Assembly: GCA_030549495.1 (NCBI GenBank)
Contig: JAUIRK010000811.1
Coordinates: 1-64,000 of the forward strand
DNA length: 64,000 bases
Direction: 5' to 3'
Source: Nectonema munidae
Lineage: Eukaryota > Nematomorpha > Nectonematoida > Nectonematidae
In this document: in pieces, positions 1 to 12,690 of the stretch
Layout of the letters: the number at the start of each line of letters is the position of its first letter
How positions within the stretch are numbered: position 1 is the first letter of the stretch
The notes under the pieces: model-generated
What the model was told of the DNA's origin: nothing
Database searches by the model: none
The model's input: the letters and a program-made list of their open reading frames with translations, nothing else
Made by a program: the position numbers and the translations under genes

Positions 1-820
1 ATATATATATATAAATTGGCAAATGAATAAAAGGTGCTGTAGAGCCATCAAAAATTGGTAACGAATAAGTAAACAGTTATGGTAAAAAAAACTTGATTAA
101 AATTTTTTTATAAAAAAACATAATATTTCGCATACTCAGGGCTTCTTCAGACAATAATATATGAGTATAAAAATATAATAAAAACATTTACCATAATATA
201 TAGAATAAAGATTTTTGCTATAACTGATTACTTATATAAACAATGTAAACAAAACTCTCTTCGATCAGAAACAGACTGCCTTCTCTCATCTAACCTTTCT
301 GGATAGGAGCTCTGTAAGTTATTTACTAGCCAGCCATTAATATAATTCAATTTATATTGAAAGTATTAAATTATTATTAATATAAATAAATAATTTAGAA
401 TATAGGCACAATTATATTGGTGTTGTTAAATATATTAAAAAAAATGAGAAAAACTTTATTAGGAGAGATATATCTTTTATCTTTCCTCATAAAATTAAGA
501 TACACGATAAATATGATTTTGCTGTTGGATGTATAAAGATTCCATTATTTTTAAATCATCAAATTTATTACACTCTTTTAAAATGACAAGGTTATTAATC
601 TCCTGATAGATGATTGAATAAGAAGTTTCCATTTAGCGCTTGTGCGCTGTGGTTGAAATTTTCCTTGGCAATTTGAGCACACATCATTCATCAATAATAG
701 TATAATCACGAATTCGTGATAAAGCTTCGCTTGAATATTATATATACTGATATGGATATAGGCTCAATTTAGTATTAAAATGTTACAGTAGGTACGGCAA
801 ATTAAAGAATTTGATAAAGT
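1..820. other. AT-rich non-coding sequence, no gene recognised
   Basis: No coding, RNA or complete mobile element is recognised here. A perfect 16-bp palindrome (ATCACGAATTCGTGAT) lies at 705-720. The stretch is probably part of the long SF3B1 intron that starts below 4417 on the minus strand. Confidence 0.4.
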
Positions 821-1545
821 ATCAGAGCAGCTACAAAACAAACAAGCAGACCTGGGAAAAGAAGCAAAACTCATTTCATCACTACACGGAGAATTTAATA
901 CGGAACTTTAACTTTAATGCGGCATTTCACCAACACTACAAGTAAACGGACAAGAAAAGCTCGAAGGCTTGATGGATTCACTGTTCTGGACTTGATGGGA
1001 TTCAAGTCTTGTGCAACACATCACGATCTTCCATTATATCTTGACTATTAAATTAGTGAATTAGATTGTCGTTTTCCAAAAATTCAAATACAATATTTAG
1101 TGGCATTTCAGCTCTCTGCCCTGTAGCACAGACATTCTTACATGAAGTAGATTTGAAGTCATAGGCATTGGTATGCTCTGTCTATCAAAATGAAAGAGCC
1201 AAAATAGCATACATCGGCTGAATAATTTATGCCATATGTCCTTATAAGTCTGCATTTGACTGCTTGTGTAAATTATTATTAATTTCTGTCCTTCCGTCTG
1301 TTAGCAGTGCTTCTTATGAAAGAAGCTTTACATAATAGTAATGTAAGCTACATTATTTAATAAATAATAACACAGAGGCATGAATGTTTCCTTTTACAAA
1401 TAAGATATTTAATTGTATCGAAGCAAAATAGGCAAGCATTTTAGTTATAAATTTCCTAATGCATTTTTAATAGTTATTTTCAATCAGCATCAGCTTTATT
1501 TGTGTCGTCGTGGTTCCTAATGATGACGAAATTAAGAGAAAGAGA
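821..1545 (+). mobile_element. Degraded hAT-type transposase remnant
   Basis: Scattered plus-strand coding traces include one around 1280-1340 reading SSASYERSFT, which matches the start of the hAT C-terminal dimerisation domain (usually S-T/S-A-x-x-E-R-x-F-S). The segment 1488-1545 is repeated almost exactly at 22737-22790, inside a short hAT element, which supports a hAT origin. Stops and frame changes are many, and no terminal repeats were identified. A dead DNA-transposon fossil is the best reading; the family within hAT is uncertain. Confidence 0.4.
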
Positions 1546-1759
1546 ACTACATTCTGGACATTTTGAAGCTAATAGAAAACTTCTTAACCCGAATGGATTT
1601 TAAACTTTTTTTCTTGATCGCGTGCAATACTGACTCAAACACACATGTTATAAAAGCTCATTTCACTACCGTAAACACCCCTTTCATCTAAAAAATAGAA
1701 ACCCTAAGAATCGCCATTGTTTGCTCATCATACATGTAGCTCTTTTTTGTGTCTTAGAG

Positions 1760-1958
1760 CAGTGCCCGCGCTAAAGCTAAATTTCAAGGGGGGCTGAAAT
1801 GAAGCAAAGAAACACATTTGCAAAAAAATTATTTCCTATATTACTTTGCTGAAAAGCATGAAGTACTCATGTATAAAAGCCTATAGAAATCTCATATTAT
1901 ACATACACATACACCAGCATTTATATAAGATTATTGTGTACAATTTTTGCTTATTTAT
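1760..1958 (-). mobile_element. Truncated hAT MITE, second copy of the 18.9-kb family
   Basis: It begins with the same terminal sequence, CAGTGCCCGCGCTA, as the intact MITE at 18871-19211, and follows its reverse complement for about 200 bp, ending around 1958 in the shared GCTTATTTATT stretch. The other terminal repeat is missing, so the copy is truncated. It lies about 110 bp upstream of the tRNA-His gene. Confidence 0.75.
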
Positions 1959-2065
1959 TAAATTTTTTTAATAAAAAAAAACATTTTGAGCTTAATTTTT
2001 GCTTATAAAAACAAGGAATAAAAAAATATTTATGTCTATAAATAAAAATTCTTCGTATAATTTCG

Positions 2066-2137
2066 GCCGTGATCGTATAGTGGTTAGTACCCTGCGTTGT
2101 GGCCGCAGTAACCCAGGTTCGAATCCTGGTCACGGCA
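2066..2137 (+). tRNA. tRNA-His (GTG)
   Basis: A 72-nt cloverleaf with fully paired acceptor arms (GCCGTGA at the 5' end, TCACGGC at the 3' end). The D-arm carries the A box around TAGTGGTTAGT. The anticodon stem is CTGCG/CGCAG with loop TTGTGGC, giving anticodon GTG at 2099-2101. The T-arm carries GGTTCGAATCC. It closely follows the known eukaryotic nuclear tRNA-His sequence and has no CCA tail, so it looks like a working RNA polymerase III gene and not a SINE. It sits on the opposite strand to SF3B1, probably within an SF3B1 intron. Confidence 0.95.
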
Positions 2138-2139
2138 AA

Positions 2140-2144
2140 TTTTT
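2140..2144 (+). terminator. RNA polymerase III terminator of tRNA-His
   Basis: A run of five T residues two bases after the mature tRNA end, the standard pol III stop signal. Confidence 0.75.
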
Positions 2145-2772
2145 AAAATTTATTTTCAAACTAAAATTTTTTTAAGGATTTAACCAACACTATTTTAACA
2201 ATATAAAAGTAGAAACAAAAAAAGTACCATGTTCAATAATTTCAACAAGACTTTTCAAGTGAGGCAGAACAGCACAGCCCATAAGAATGGAAATTTGTTG
2301 AACAATCTTAATACCAGTGTGTCTGGCTTGCCAACTCTTTTTACTTTTACACACAGCCTAAATAAAGTTGAAATTCAATTCTTATATTTCACGAAACTTG
2401 CAAAAGAAAGAATTTAAGGGTACTCTTTGAGTACCACTATACAATTAGTGATAAAAGTGTATACTGAAATAAGATAATCGAGATAAGCTAAAACAATAAT
2501 TTATTGTTTTACTATTAAAATTTCAGAACTGTTTCATAAAAATCCTATAAATAACACATTGAAAAACAGACAAATTTTTAGAAAAACGTATCTGTTAAAG
2601 GAATTTCAAAAATATAGAATATTCCCACAATATTGAGATGTCACTTGTGCTACCAAAGATGTCATGGAGAGGGGGAAGACAACTATATAACTGGAAGGGA
2701 CATTTTTACAATAAAAAGGTATTGTTTCCATATTTTTAAGTTTTTAAACAACACGATCTTTTATGTTCAGAT
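2145..2772. other. Non-coding sequence between tRNA-His and a hAT element
   Basis: Only AT-rich sequence and short chance reading frames are present. None shows a recognisable domain. Confidence 0.4.
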
Positions 2773-3767
2773 TAGTAATGGGACGATTAATCGGAATCGT
2801 ATCGGAATATCGGAAATTTTCTCTAGCATCGGAAATCGGAGTGGAAATATTTGAACTCGCTCCGATACCAAAACGATTCCAAGTTAATACGTTACATTGA
2901 TTTCCTTTACTTAGGATTTTATTGTATAAATGATTTTACTACTTATTGTGTAGAATCACTTGATTCGACAAAATTATTTAATTATAAAAAAATTTAACAT
3001 TTTTTTGTGTTAATTGTGCATTATTATGTTTAAACTACTTTTTTTTGTAAATTTTGTGTTATAATTTTATATAAAAAAAATTGTCATGTACATTTTAAAT
3101 GTTAAAACCGCATGTATCGAACTATGAGTAATTTGTCTAGTGCGGGACACAAGCCCAACACACAACCCACTCATTAAATACATTAGTTCAAATAAATTTT
3201 ATTTAAATAATAAATTAAAACTAATTGTAAAATCTCATTGTGTAAGTCGGATGTGTCGATCATTCGCTTAAATCGAAGATGATATTGGTCCCCATCGCAT
3301 TTAAGAACTAATAACACTGTAGAAACTTTCTTAACTCTAAGTTGGATAAGTCGAACATTCGCTTAAGTCGAGACACATGTCTTCTCATTATATTTATGTT
3401 CAATGTTTTCTCTATGCATATGTCGAATGTAAGAGATTTTTTATACATTTTTCATATTACATCACTGTTTGTACATTGTATATATTTATCTCGCTACTCC
3501 TTCTCTACTTTATAGACTATAGTTTTTTTAATTTTCAAAATTTATACTCTAAATTTTCAAAAGTGGATTATTTATATAATTTTGCTTTCATATTGGGGAT
3601 ATTTATTCGCAAAAAGTGATAGAAATTAATTGAAGTTCAAAATAATATTAAAAAGTTATTTCAAGTTGTAATATTTTAGAATCGGAATTGTATCGGAAAT
3701 CGTATTGGAAACAGGTATATTAAGTAGAATCGGAATCGTTATTAATTTTGGTATCGTCCCATCACTA
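2773..3767. mobile_element. Non-autonomous hAT element with intact 8-bp target duplication
   Basis: The ends are inverted: TAGTAATGGGACGAT on the left and ATCGTCCCATCACTA on the right. The element is flanked by a perfect 8-bp direct repeat GTTCAGAT (2765-2772 and 3768-3775), the size made by hAT transposases. The terminal ~100 bp on both sides are rich in the submotif ATCGGAATCG. No transposase is seen inside. The interior holds two related stretches, near 3243-3280 and 3347-3374, built on TAAGTCG and CATTCGCTTAA, possibly another small insertion. Confidence 0.8.
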
Positions 3768-4416
3768 GTTCAGATGTTAGTGTTGTTGTTCTAAAGGGGA
3801 AATCGTTGGCCCGTTTTTTTAGAAAATATTTCGGCATTGCATATAAATAAACAAGTATTCTAATATTTTTTTTCAAAAACTCACTTTTAAAATAAGAATT
3901 TAATGAAGTCAGAATTTCAATTAGAATAAAATTATCACTTATTGTTCAGAATTGAGGATTTGTTTGAACTCAAAATAGAAGAATGGACAATGAATCCTTT
4001 TTCTTGTAATATGGAATCAAAGATTATCGGCATATTTTTACTTCAAAATGGACGATTTTAAAATTCTCAGTGGGTGATTTAGACGTTGAGAAATCCTATT
4101 CTAAAGCATGCTTATGGCTGTTAAAAAGAACTTAAAATCTTCAGATATTAGTATATCAAAATAATTTATATTTATACTTTAATCAACCAAAGATGGCTGC
4201 TTGACCAAAATACACGTTTTAAAAATCATTTTAAAATTATTTTTCTAGGACATTTTACCATATCAAATCATATTATATTATTATAATTTTGTGATGAACC
4301 AAATGCTCTGACTAGATGTCATTGGTTGAATTCACTGTTCTCTCATTCCCACCTGTCCAATTATAAAAGACTTGTGTTCGTTTGAATGGTAAGCCAAGAT
4401 TGAGAAATGAATTTAC

Positions 4417-7400
4417 CTTCAAAAATGGAAGAAGAGATGGAATGCCTAAGGCGGAAGCAACTACAGCAAAGGCTCTAGCTGTTGTGTTACGAACGTATTC
4501 GTCGATATTGTCGATGTCAGGTCGCATAACGGAAATCATGGTAGCCAAACCTGCAGCCTTAGCCAAATTAGAAATGATTTCTCTTCCTTCAACACGAGCG
4601 TAATAATCTTCGTCTATTAGCAAGGGCTCAATCACTACCAAAATCTAAAATAAGAAACACGTCAGCATTAACTAATTTTTTATAAAATGTAAATAAGTCA
4701 CTAACATTTATCTACCTAGCTTATTAACCATTATATTAAAAGAGCTACCCCATGACTCTAAAAGGAGTCATAGTTTAAATTTCTACTTTTAATAAAGAAA
4801 ATTTTCCACGGATTTATCTTTTTATATTTGGTTTGGATGCATTTTGATAATTTAAATGTAGTGGAAACATAAGGAGTTATAATAAAAAGGAATTATATTT
4901 AGAAAGTTTACTAAAGATTACTTTATGAGCTAGAAACTATATTCGAAAAAAATAAATCCAATCCAGAATTTTCTAAAAGAAAATCATCATTATTCACAAA
5001 AATTTGATATACATACTTGGAACATTTTTTAAAGATAGAAATTAAAAACTTTTTTTAAAATGTCATATTTTAAGAAATAATTTTAAAATCGGATTTAATA
5101 ATGCATTTAAGAGAATTAACATTAACTATAAAATTCAAATTCATTTGTAGAATTTAGAAGCTTGGAAGTGAATAGTTTGACGGCTATGCAAAAATATAAA
5201 AAATAATCAAAAATCACAAAAAATGTCTTCTTCAAAATTATTGAAAAAATTAGAGTGTACGGCTTTCTTCGCTACGACATACGACGGCATAATCAAATTT
5301 ATTTGGTGGTAATCAGAGGTATTAAAATAATACGGTTAAGTGTAGTAAAATGAAATTTTGCAAGTGTTAAATGATTTAATCTATTGTTATTGTGAATTAA
5401 TCTTATAAGCTAAGTTGAAAGGTTTTTTCCAAAAATACAGGACACAACCTCTCACAAAGTGGTTGAACAATGTAGTAACTTTGCAGCATTGAATACTTGC
5501 AAGGATATTTATTTTGTTGTTTCTTTACACATTTATGAGGAATCAAGCAACAAATATTTAAAGTGTCAGTAACCATAGAAGGAAAGAGTATTTCATTGAA
5601 CGCCTTACTTATTCTTATTTTGGGAAAACACTAAAAACATAAATAAAATTTCAAATAATCTTAATCTAGCTATTACAATTTGAATAGTTTGTATTAAGTT
5701 GAACACTCTACTTTATTAAGGAAAACCTGTATATATTCTCCTTGCAAAGTAATCTAACAGTTTTAAAAAGTATGTAAAAATCAATAATGAATTACCTTGT
5801 GTACAAAAGGCCTAACCAAATCATCCAGTTTATACAAAACTCTGTCAATAACCTTAACAAGCAAGTGCCTTTCTTGATCTTCCAGTGTTGGAGACATGAG
5901 AAGTGGGAGAATTTGATTAAAAAGAGCAGAGGCTCCAAATTCCCTTGATTTATTTGTTATTTGTCGAAGTGCTGACTTAAAAAGACGCGAACATGAGCAC
6001 AAATACAAAAAATTACAACTTCATGATAACACTCACTTTACGCATAGGAGGAGTTCCATTTTTGATTTTGAGAAGTAACTTCATTATTTTCCTCTCAGTC
6101 TGTTCTTCGGGAGGTAAAGACTCTTCGTCAATATCATTAAGCAGTTTATCAAAGTATTGAGTATCTTCTGGTTTAAGTGATGGCAAATTAGGCCCTTTAG
6201 GTTGCAAATCTTGCACAACGTTCTTTCTGTCAGGCGTATTCTATAGATATATAAACAAAATAAAAATAGAGACTTAATCAGTTATAGAGAACCAAGTAAC
6301 ACTTTGACTAGATAAGTCATTGAAAATGGCTATAAAAAAGACTAGGAACTGCTATTATTTCAAAAGTAAGATCAACCAATTATTTCAAGGTAAGCTAATC
6401 GTAAGATAGTTAACCTATTTGAAAAGGTATGCACGTTACCTGAATAAAGAAGCCTGTTCCCGTTATCATTGGGGTGGGTGTTGCAGTTATTTTTCTAGAA
6501 GGAGTTCTTATAGGTTGATATCCTGTAGGAGGAGGAATAATTTTGTAATCAGGTGGAAGAATTATATCTAATTCTTCATCAGAGAGATACTTGTTCCTGA
6601 CATCAATTTCATGTTCAAGTCTGTAGGTTTGTAATTGTTCTGGAGTCATACTAACAAGCTGACCTAAGAAACAACAAGAATAAAAAGGAGAAATAAAACG
6701 CTACATTATATCGCGTAAGCAGTCATTTAAATAAATGTTTAAAATGTTCGTTTGGTAGTTCGCTAAATGACTGGTTACACGCATTGTCTGGAGCATATAT
6801 CGGCGTAATGTACGAGTTGACGGAGTGCTCATTGCCATAGCTTTGGCTCCCGTCGGAGTGGTTTGAGTAGGAGTAGATAAACCAGATCCAGGATGCTTAG
6901 CACTGGACATTGAAGGAGTCGAGCCTCCAATTTGACTAACTGGAGTTTCATCCCAACGACTTTTTCGTTTAGAAGCGGTTGGCGTGAGCGAATCTTGAAA
7001 GTTATCGGAACCACGATCCAATTTAGGAGTTTCTGCCCAACCTGCCTGACCGGGAGTTCCTAGTCCATATGCTGGAGTGCTAGTATCTAAAAAAATCGTT
7101 TATCAAATTGCATAAGAGAAAGTGGGAAAAACCTCTGTCAGTCTTTGGTGTTTCATCCCAGCGATTTCTTCTGATTGAACTTGCTCCACCCCCGGGAGTG
7201 CTTTGTCCAGGAGTAGTGGCTCCAGGAGTCGGCATGTGACCTAATAAAGACAAAAGAACGTTAAACTTTGTAATATGCTTAAAAATTGTTTTCATTTCTT
7301 TCGATTAAAACCTGTAGTTTCGTGGTGTATTATGTGCTACACATCAGTGCCTATAGCTAAAAAAGCATAAACACTCTTGTAATCGTGACAATGAAATGTG

Positions 7401-10400
7401 TCTTAGGCATCCTTACTCGGTGTCTCAGCCCACTCTATCCTAGTGGTAGGTGTTGCACCAGGAGTTTCTCCATACTTTCGTCCAGGAGTTTCCTGCCATC
7501 TTCTCGAAGAGATCGTTATAGCTTTTGGTGTGTGAGCACTCGAGGGTGTTTTTCCGGGTGTGGGAGTCGTGTCAGGCGCAGAATCTTTAGGCGTGACAGC
7601 CATATCCCACCTTCGTCTTTTCTTTTCAGGAAGGGGTTGTGAGGATAAATCTCCAGACTTTTTCAAATCAGAGTACTGCTGCTTCAATGCTTGCTAAAGG
7701 AACGAATAATAGTTAGAGATTTTAAAAGCTGCGAGTAGATGAGAACTTACTTCTTGTTGGTTCAAACTTTGTTGTTTCATAACTTCGCGATAAGTTCTGG
7801 ATTGCGCATCTGGTGTTTTACCGCCTAAAAAATGCGTTATTGATGTATAAAACTTTCAAAATCGCATCTGCAATTTCTAATTTATTGAAGAAAAATTAAA
7901 CTAAATTTTAAAATCATCGTTTTAAATGGTGTTGTTTATCCTAAAAAGATAAACTGTTTACCTGTTCATAAACAAATTAAAAAAAAATCAACTATTGTAT
8001 CCATTTTCATCAACTTTCAAAGTAAGACAGTTTTACTCCTGATATCCTGGCAGTGAAAATCAATGATTCTCAAACTGTTCGACTGAATTACCCAAATGAT
8101 CTATTCTAGTGAATATTAAAAATAATCAAGTAAATGTAGGTACCGTCAGCGAAGGGATCAAATCTTGCAGGAGAAATCATTTGAATTCTTCGCCTTTGTT
8201 TGTATTCATCCTCTCTGTCAATAATCTTGGGGATTTTATGTTGGGCAAATGGATCAAAATCCTATAAAAGTATAATTAATACAAATACTTTGCAAGGAAA
8301 AAATACTAAAACTTAAATAGCAATCATTATACTTAAGTTTTATTAAACTCTGAAACCAAATTAAAGATAAGTCCAAAAAAATGCATTAAGATAATATTTT
8401 TAAGAGAAAAGAAATATATTTTTTAAATTTGAACAGCGGTAACCCTATTTACGACATTTATTAGTAAATTTAAAAAAGAATGTATTTAAAAAAGAATGTA
8501 TTTAAAAATTTAATTATTCAAATTTATTTTGAAATTTAAATATTTTCTTTTCCAATATTCGAATCCTTTTTATATCCTTTCTTCCAAGAGTTATCTGCCA
8601 TCTTCTCAAAGAGATCGTTATAGCTTTTGGCGTGGGAGCACTTTTTATATCATAAGAGTAATTGAATGACAAACATGATAATGGTTAACCTAGACATCTC
8701 AAGAACAAACAGCAAAATATTTTCAGTCATCCAAAATATGCATAAAAAGTTTGCACTCTAATTGAAGTTTGAATCATTTAGACAGATATTTGACACCTTT
8801 TTCAAGTTTTTCAGGACAATAAAAATTATTTTCATCCAGTCAAAAAGAAATTTTTCAATAGGTAACACACATCTTAAACTTCAGAATGCAAAACTTAACA
8901 TTTGAATTATATTAGTAAATTAATCAAAAATTTAAAAAATATATTCGCAAAAAAGAGAGGAGAAATTTTGCGAAAATCTTAATCCCGGATGATACAGTTT
9001 TAGGATATCAAAAAAAACAAAATACGCTTTCAGAATCTTTAAAATTTGAAAATATTTCAGCTCCATTTGAAGAGTTAACATTTTCATCTTCTTCCTAAAA
9101 AAATAATTATTAACTAAAAAAAGTCTGAAAAAATTTATAGAAGCATATAGTCGTTTTTGAAATTATAAATCTTATATTCTAGAATAGTGAATGTTTAAAA
9201 AGGTTGACCATTTTCATTAGAAATTTAGACAAAGTGTTTTAAAAATTTTGTACTGCTTAACTTATCCGTGTAGTAAATAATATGAAGTAGTGAGTAAATA
9301 AATGGAAACTGAAGCGTGATTTCTGGTTTATCAATATTTTCTCTTTGACTTGGATTCCATAGACTGACGAAAATGCGAAACAAAATAGTCATAGATTAAT
9401 CTTTGAGAGTCATTTATGATAAAACAAAGAACATAACAGTCTATTCATATCGAAATTTTTCAAATATAAAAATAGTTTAGATTAAGGATAATCAATATTG
9501 GCATTGATAAAAAAAAAAGTGGCGATTCTTTATCTGTCTAAAATTTTTATCATTGCTCTTGCGCGCGTTTTTGTATAACGGTATCTTTTGATTAAGCATT
9601 GAAGTGGATATTTTTTATTTCTAATCATTTTATTTCATTTAAAAAAACTCTCTTTTTAATAAAGACAATTCAATTTGCGGATTAGTACAAGACAATCGAC
9701 AATCTATACGGAAATATAAATCACTCTTCTCGGATATATTTTCAAAACTAATGAAATTATTTACAATAAAATTAAGGTCAACAAAAAGTAGAAATTATTT
9801 ATTCATTTTACCGTGGTTTTAATATATGTTTAATATATTTTTCTATGAAACGCCCCCTATAACGACATTATGCCAATGAAATGTAGCCTTAGACGTCATT
9901 ACTTCAAGGAAGAAACGCCCCTTACTTATAAAATATATTTTGTTTCAGAATAAAAAATGCATAATTTCCATGTGACCGCTAAGTTCAGTGTTCCTCTTCC
10001 AAATTTAAATGTTGTGTTGGATATAACTGAAATGAATTCTCACATCACACTATGACATCATCTATGCGCTTTCTTTCATTACTTATCATTTAATTTATAG
10101 CACTAACTTCATCACCACACAATCAATCTGTGGGAAGGAATAAAAGTATTTTAATTAATTCAGAATAATGGGAAGAGAATTCTAACCTTTTTTGATACCC
10201 AAAATCTATATCTACTTGTATAAATTATTACCGTGTTAGAGTATGGTTATTCCACCGTAGAATCTAGTAACTATTTTCAAATTGATTGCACTTTACTCTG
10301 AAATATGCTTCAACATTATCAATCATCTTGAAAGGCAGTGAAAATAAAACCCTTAATTAATTTTAAGTTAAAGAATTGGCAAGCGCTCTGAATCGAAGTA

Positions 10401-11207
10401 GAACTTAAGCACGGAAAAAGAATTTATAAATAACAAAAAAAAATTAAGTTTGCAAGCGGCTATTCTTTATAATCGAAGTCGGAAACAAGAGATCGGTTTT
10501 TATTTGGATTCGGAGTCATATTTTTGTAAGTACTTGAAGTCCGAGTGTTGGTGGTTATCATTTGCTGCCCGCTGAATAAATATTAGAAAAACAGAGCATT
10601 CATTCATAAATTCTTAGCGTTCTAAATCCAGCCTCATCATTCATGTTTCAGCATAAAAGTTGAAGATTCTTAATAATCTTCCATAGACGGACAGATGGTG
10701 GGTATAAATCATGTCAGTTGATGAAAATTGGAACTATTATTGAAATAGGCTTTGAGCGAATTCATTCAAAAGATATGCCAAAGAAAATATTAATTCAAAA
10801 ATAGGCATGTAGTATGCAAGGTCGTCAGTCGTTTGATATTGTTAGTTATTTGCAATGGACAATGTAAAATAGTGTATACTTGGCCTATAATTAAAGTCAA
10901 AGTCTTGTTATGACGAAGATCAATAAATGAAAGAAGAAATGAGAAAGTAGTCAGCATAACTCTATATCACAGCATACCGTCAAAGGCTTTTACAAAGAGA
11001 GAGAGATAACGCTTACCTCCATTTCATCACTTGCAGATATGGATTTGACGTAGCCCTCAAATTTTCCGACTTTGCCATCGTAAATATCAGTATCGAAGTA
11101 GCCTTTTTGGCCAAGAGCAATCTTTGGCGTGTCCGGCTCTGGAGCACTCGCTTCTACTTTCAGTCCAGCCTTAATTTCTTGTATCTTTTTAATATGTTCA
11201 TCAAGTT
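4417..11207 (-). CDS. SF3B1: Splicing factor 3B subunit 1, 5' half (ten exons)
   Basis: SF3B1 is the HEAT-repeat scaffold of the U2 snRNP SF3b complex, which clamps the branch site in the nucleus. Exons, in coding order on the minus strand: 11207-11017, 8261-8144, 7824-7751, 7693-7417, 7240-7133, 7086-6814, 6663-6440, 6240-6037, 5975-5796, 4644-4417; all have GT-AG borders and matching phases. The N-terminal part shows the [15 protein letters not shown] and [10 protein letters not shown] ligand motifs that bind U2AF-homology domains, amid many Thr-Pro sites (Cdk targets in known orthologues). Then come MTPEQLQ, the SF3B14a/p14-binding region and the first HEAT repeats, up to IPSLLPFLK. The first coding exon (phase 1, above 11208) was not found. 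The rest of the HEAT array should lie left of the window, across an intron of more than 4.4 kb. The acidic linker and GYHAP segment of the human protein between exons 11017 and 8261 are absent. Confidence 0.93.
8575..8644 (-). pseudogene. Duplicated fragment of an SF3B1 exon inside an SF3B1 intron
   Basis: About 70 bp closely match the exon segment at roughly 7475-7541. Read on the minus strand it gives [20 protein letters not shown] against [20 protein letters not shown] in the real exon. It lies in the intron between exons 11017 and 8261, upstream of its source, on the same strand. Homology stops abruptly on both sides and no splice signals were noted, so it is probably a non-functional duplication. 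Use as an alternative exon cannot be excluded. Confidence 0.8.
10455..10550. repeat. GAGTCGG-rich interspersed repeat, partial copy
   Basis: The segment has the submotifs TCGAAGTCGGAA, CGGAGTC and TTTTTGTAAGTA, which it shares with the better copies at 12691 and 23596. It lies in an SF3B1 intron. Its class is unknown. Confidence 0.4.
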
Positions 11208-11279
11208 CTAAGTCACAATGCATAATAACATGAATATATAAGGTAGAGCAAAAAATAAACTCCATAAAGACAACACTCA

Positions 11280-12690
11280 AGTGGCATGTAATACAAAAAT
11301 TCTAATCTTTGCAATTTCAACGTCTAAATACTACCATTTTTATTTAAAATGCTTGTCGGGGGCATTAGTTTTAAATATGAGAAATCTTTTTATTTTAACA
11401 AGTTGTTAAGATAAGGTAAAGCAGCGCAAAACCAATTTTAAAAGCAGGACAAATAGTTCAAAAAGAATTAGACTTATCTAAGGAAGATATTCTAAGCTTT
11501 TTGAAAAAAATGATATTTTCAATATGTCAACTCTCTTCTATACTCATTTCTTTTTTGGGATGCATGCAAGAATACACTTTCAAGTATTGGAAATAACAAA
11601 TTTAGTTTAGAATGACTTATTTAAACTTTTACCAACATTTTGCATGCAACCATCCAAATCTAATGAAGAAAAATAAAATAATGATTTCGGTAAAATATCC
11701 TTTGTTTTCTAAAATGATTTAGAAAATCGAAAAAACTAGGCAAACACTTTAAAGCATAAAAACTCAAACCCAGTTATTTTGAAGCGCCCAGAAACAAAAC
11801 CACAACATATATCTTAAGTGTTAACAATCATGCTGCACGAATTTTTTTAATTAATAATCATATTACTTTCACTAATCCACTTACTTATTTCAACTGTTAA
11901 TTAACTCATGCCAAAATTACATTTTTTAACATAATCAATCAAAAGTACACCAATGACACACTAGTCATAAATCCCCGGTGCGACACAATAAGTAGAATTG
12001 AAAAAGCTAACTTAACTCTCCCCAACTCAATTAACCGGTTAACGACTAGAATAATCAGACAATATATAGTATAAAGCAGATTTGTATTAAAAAGTGTTAA
12101 TAAACGCAGGCGATTCACATTTTTGTAAAATGACGGAATACCAAATAACGTTGGTTAAATTTTTGATTTCTAATATAACTAGTAACTTTGTAGATTTTTT
12201 GCATTAATTTTGGTCTGAGTTTACAAAAAAAAACACCATTTCCTCCCCACAAAACTCTCCAATATTGTTAGAAGAGAAAAAAATATATAAATGTTATGAA
12301 AATCAAGCGTGATTTAATAAGGATTTTTCTTCTTCACAAATAAAATTTCTGACTTCATCACCCTATTCAATTTCACTTTTGTATATATAAACCTGAATAA
12401 TATTTTTTCTAGGAAGATAAATTGAGGCATGCGTTTTACGAGTGAGTTAATGATGAAATAATATTGATGAGCCGTTTACATAGATGATACATTACTTTTG
12501 ATAGACTAAAATAAAATATGCCCCCACTTGTTAATGGTCCTAGTCAAATATCTAGAGTTTTATGGTATAAATTTTCGAAATATCCACTTATATTGGCTTA
12601 TTTACGCGTTAACAACATGAATAATCAGATGATCATATTTTTAAAAAGGCGACTATACTCGCTAACTGGTTAAACTACAAATCAAAGTTG
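11280..12690. other. Intergenic or 5' intron sequence, no feature recognised
   Basis: AT-rich sequence upstream of the first SF3B1 exon found. The missing first coding exon and promoter of SF3B1 should lie here or further right, but no convincing ATG plus donor was identified. Confidence 0.35.

Noticed and set aside
120-175. Second hammerhead-like motif on the minus strand (CTGAAGAAGCCC, then GCGAAA)
   Set aside because: The core has CTGAAGA instead of CTGATGA and no convincing stem I or stem II, so at most a decayed relic.
2229-2417. A 62-codon plus-strand frame after the tRNA
   Set aside because: No homology, signal or context supports it as a gene.
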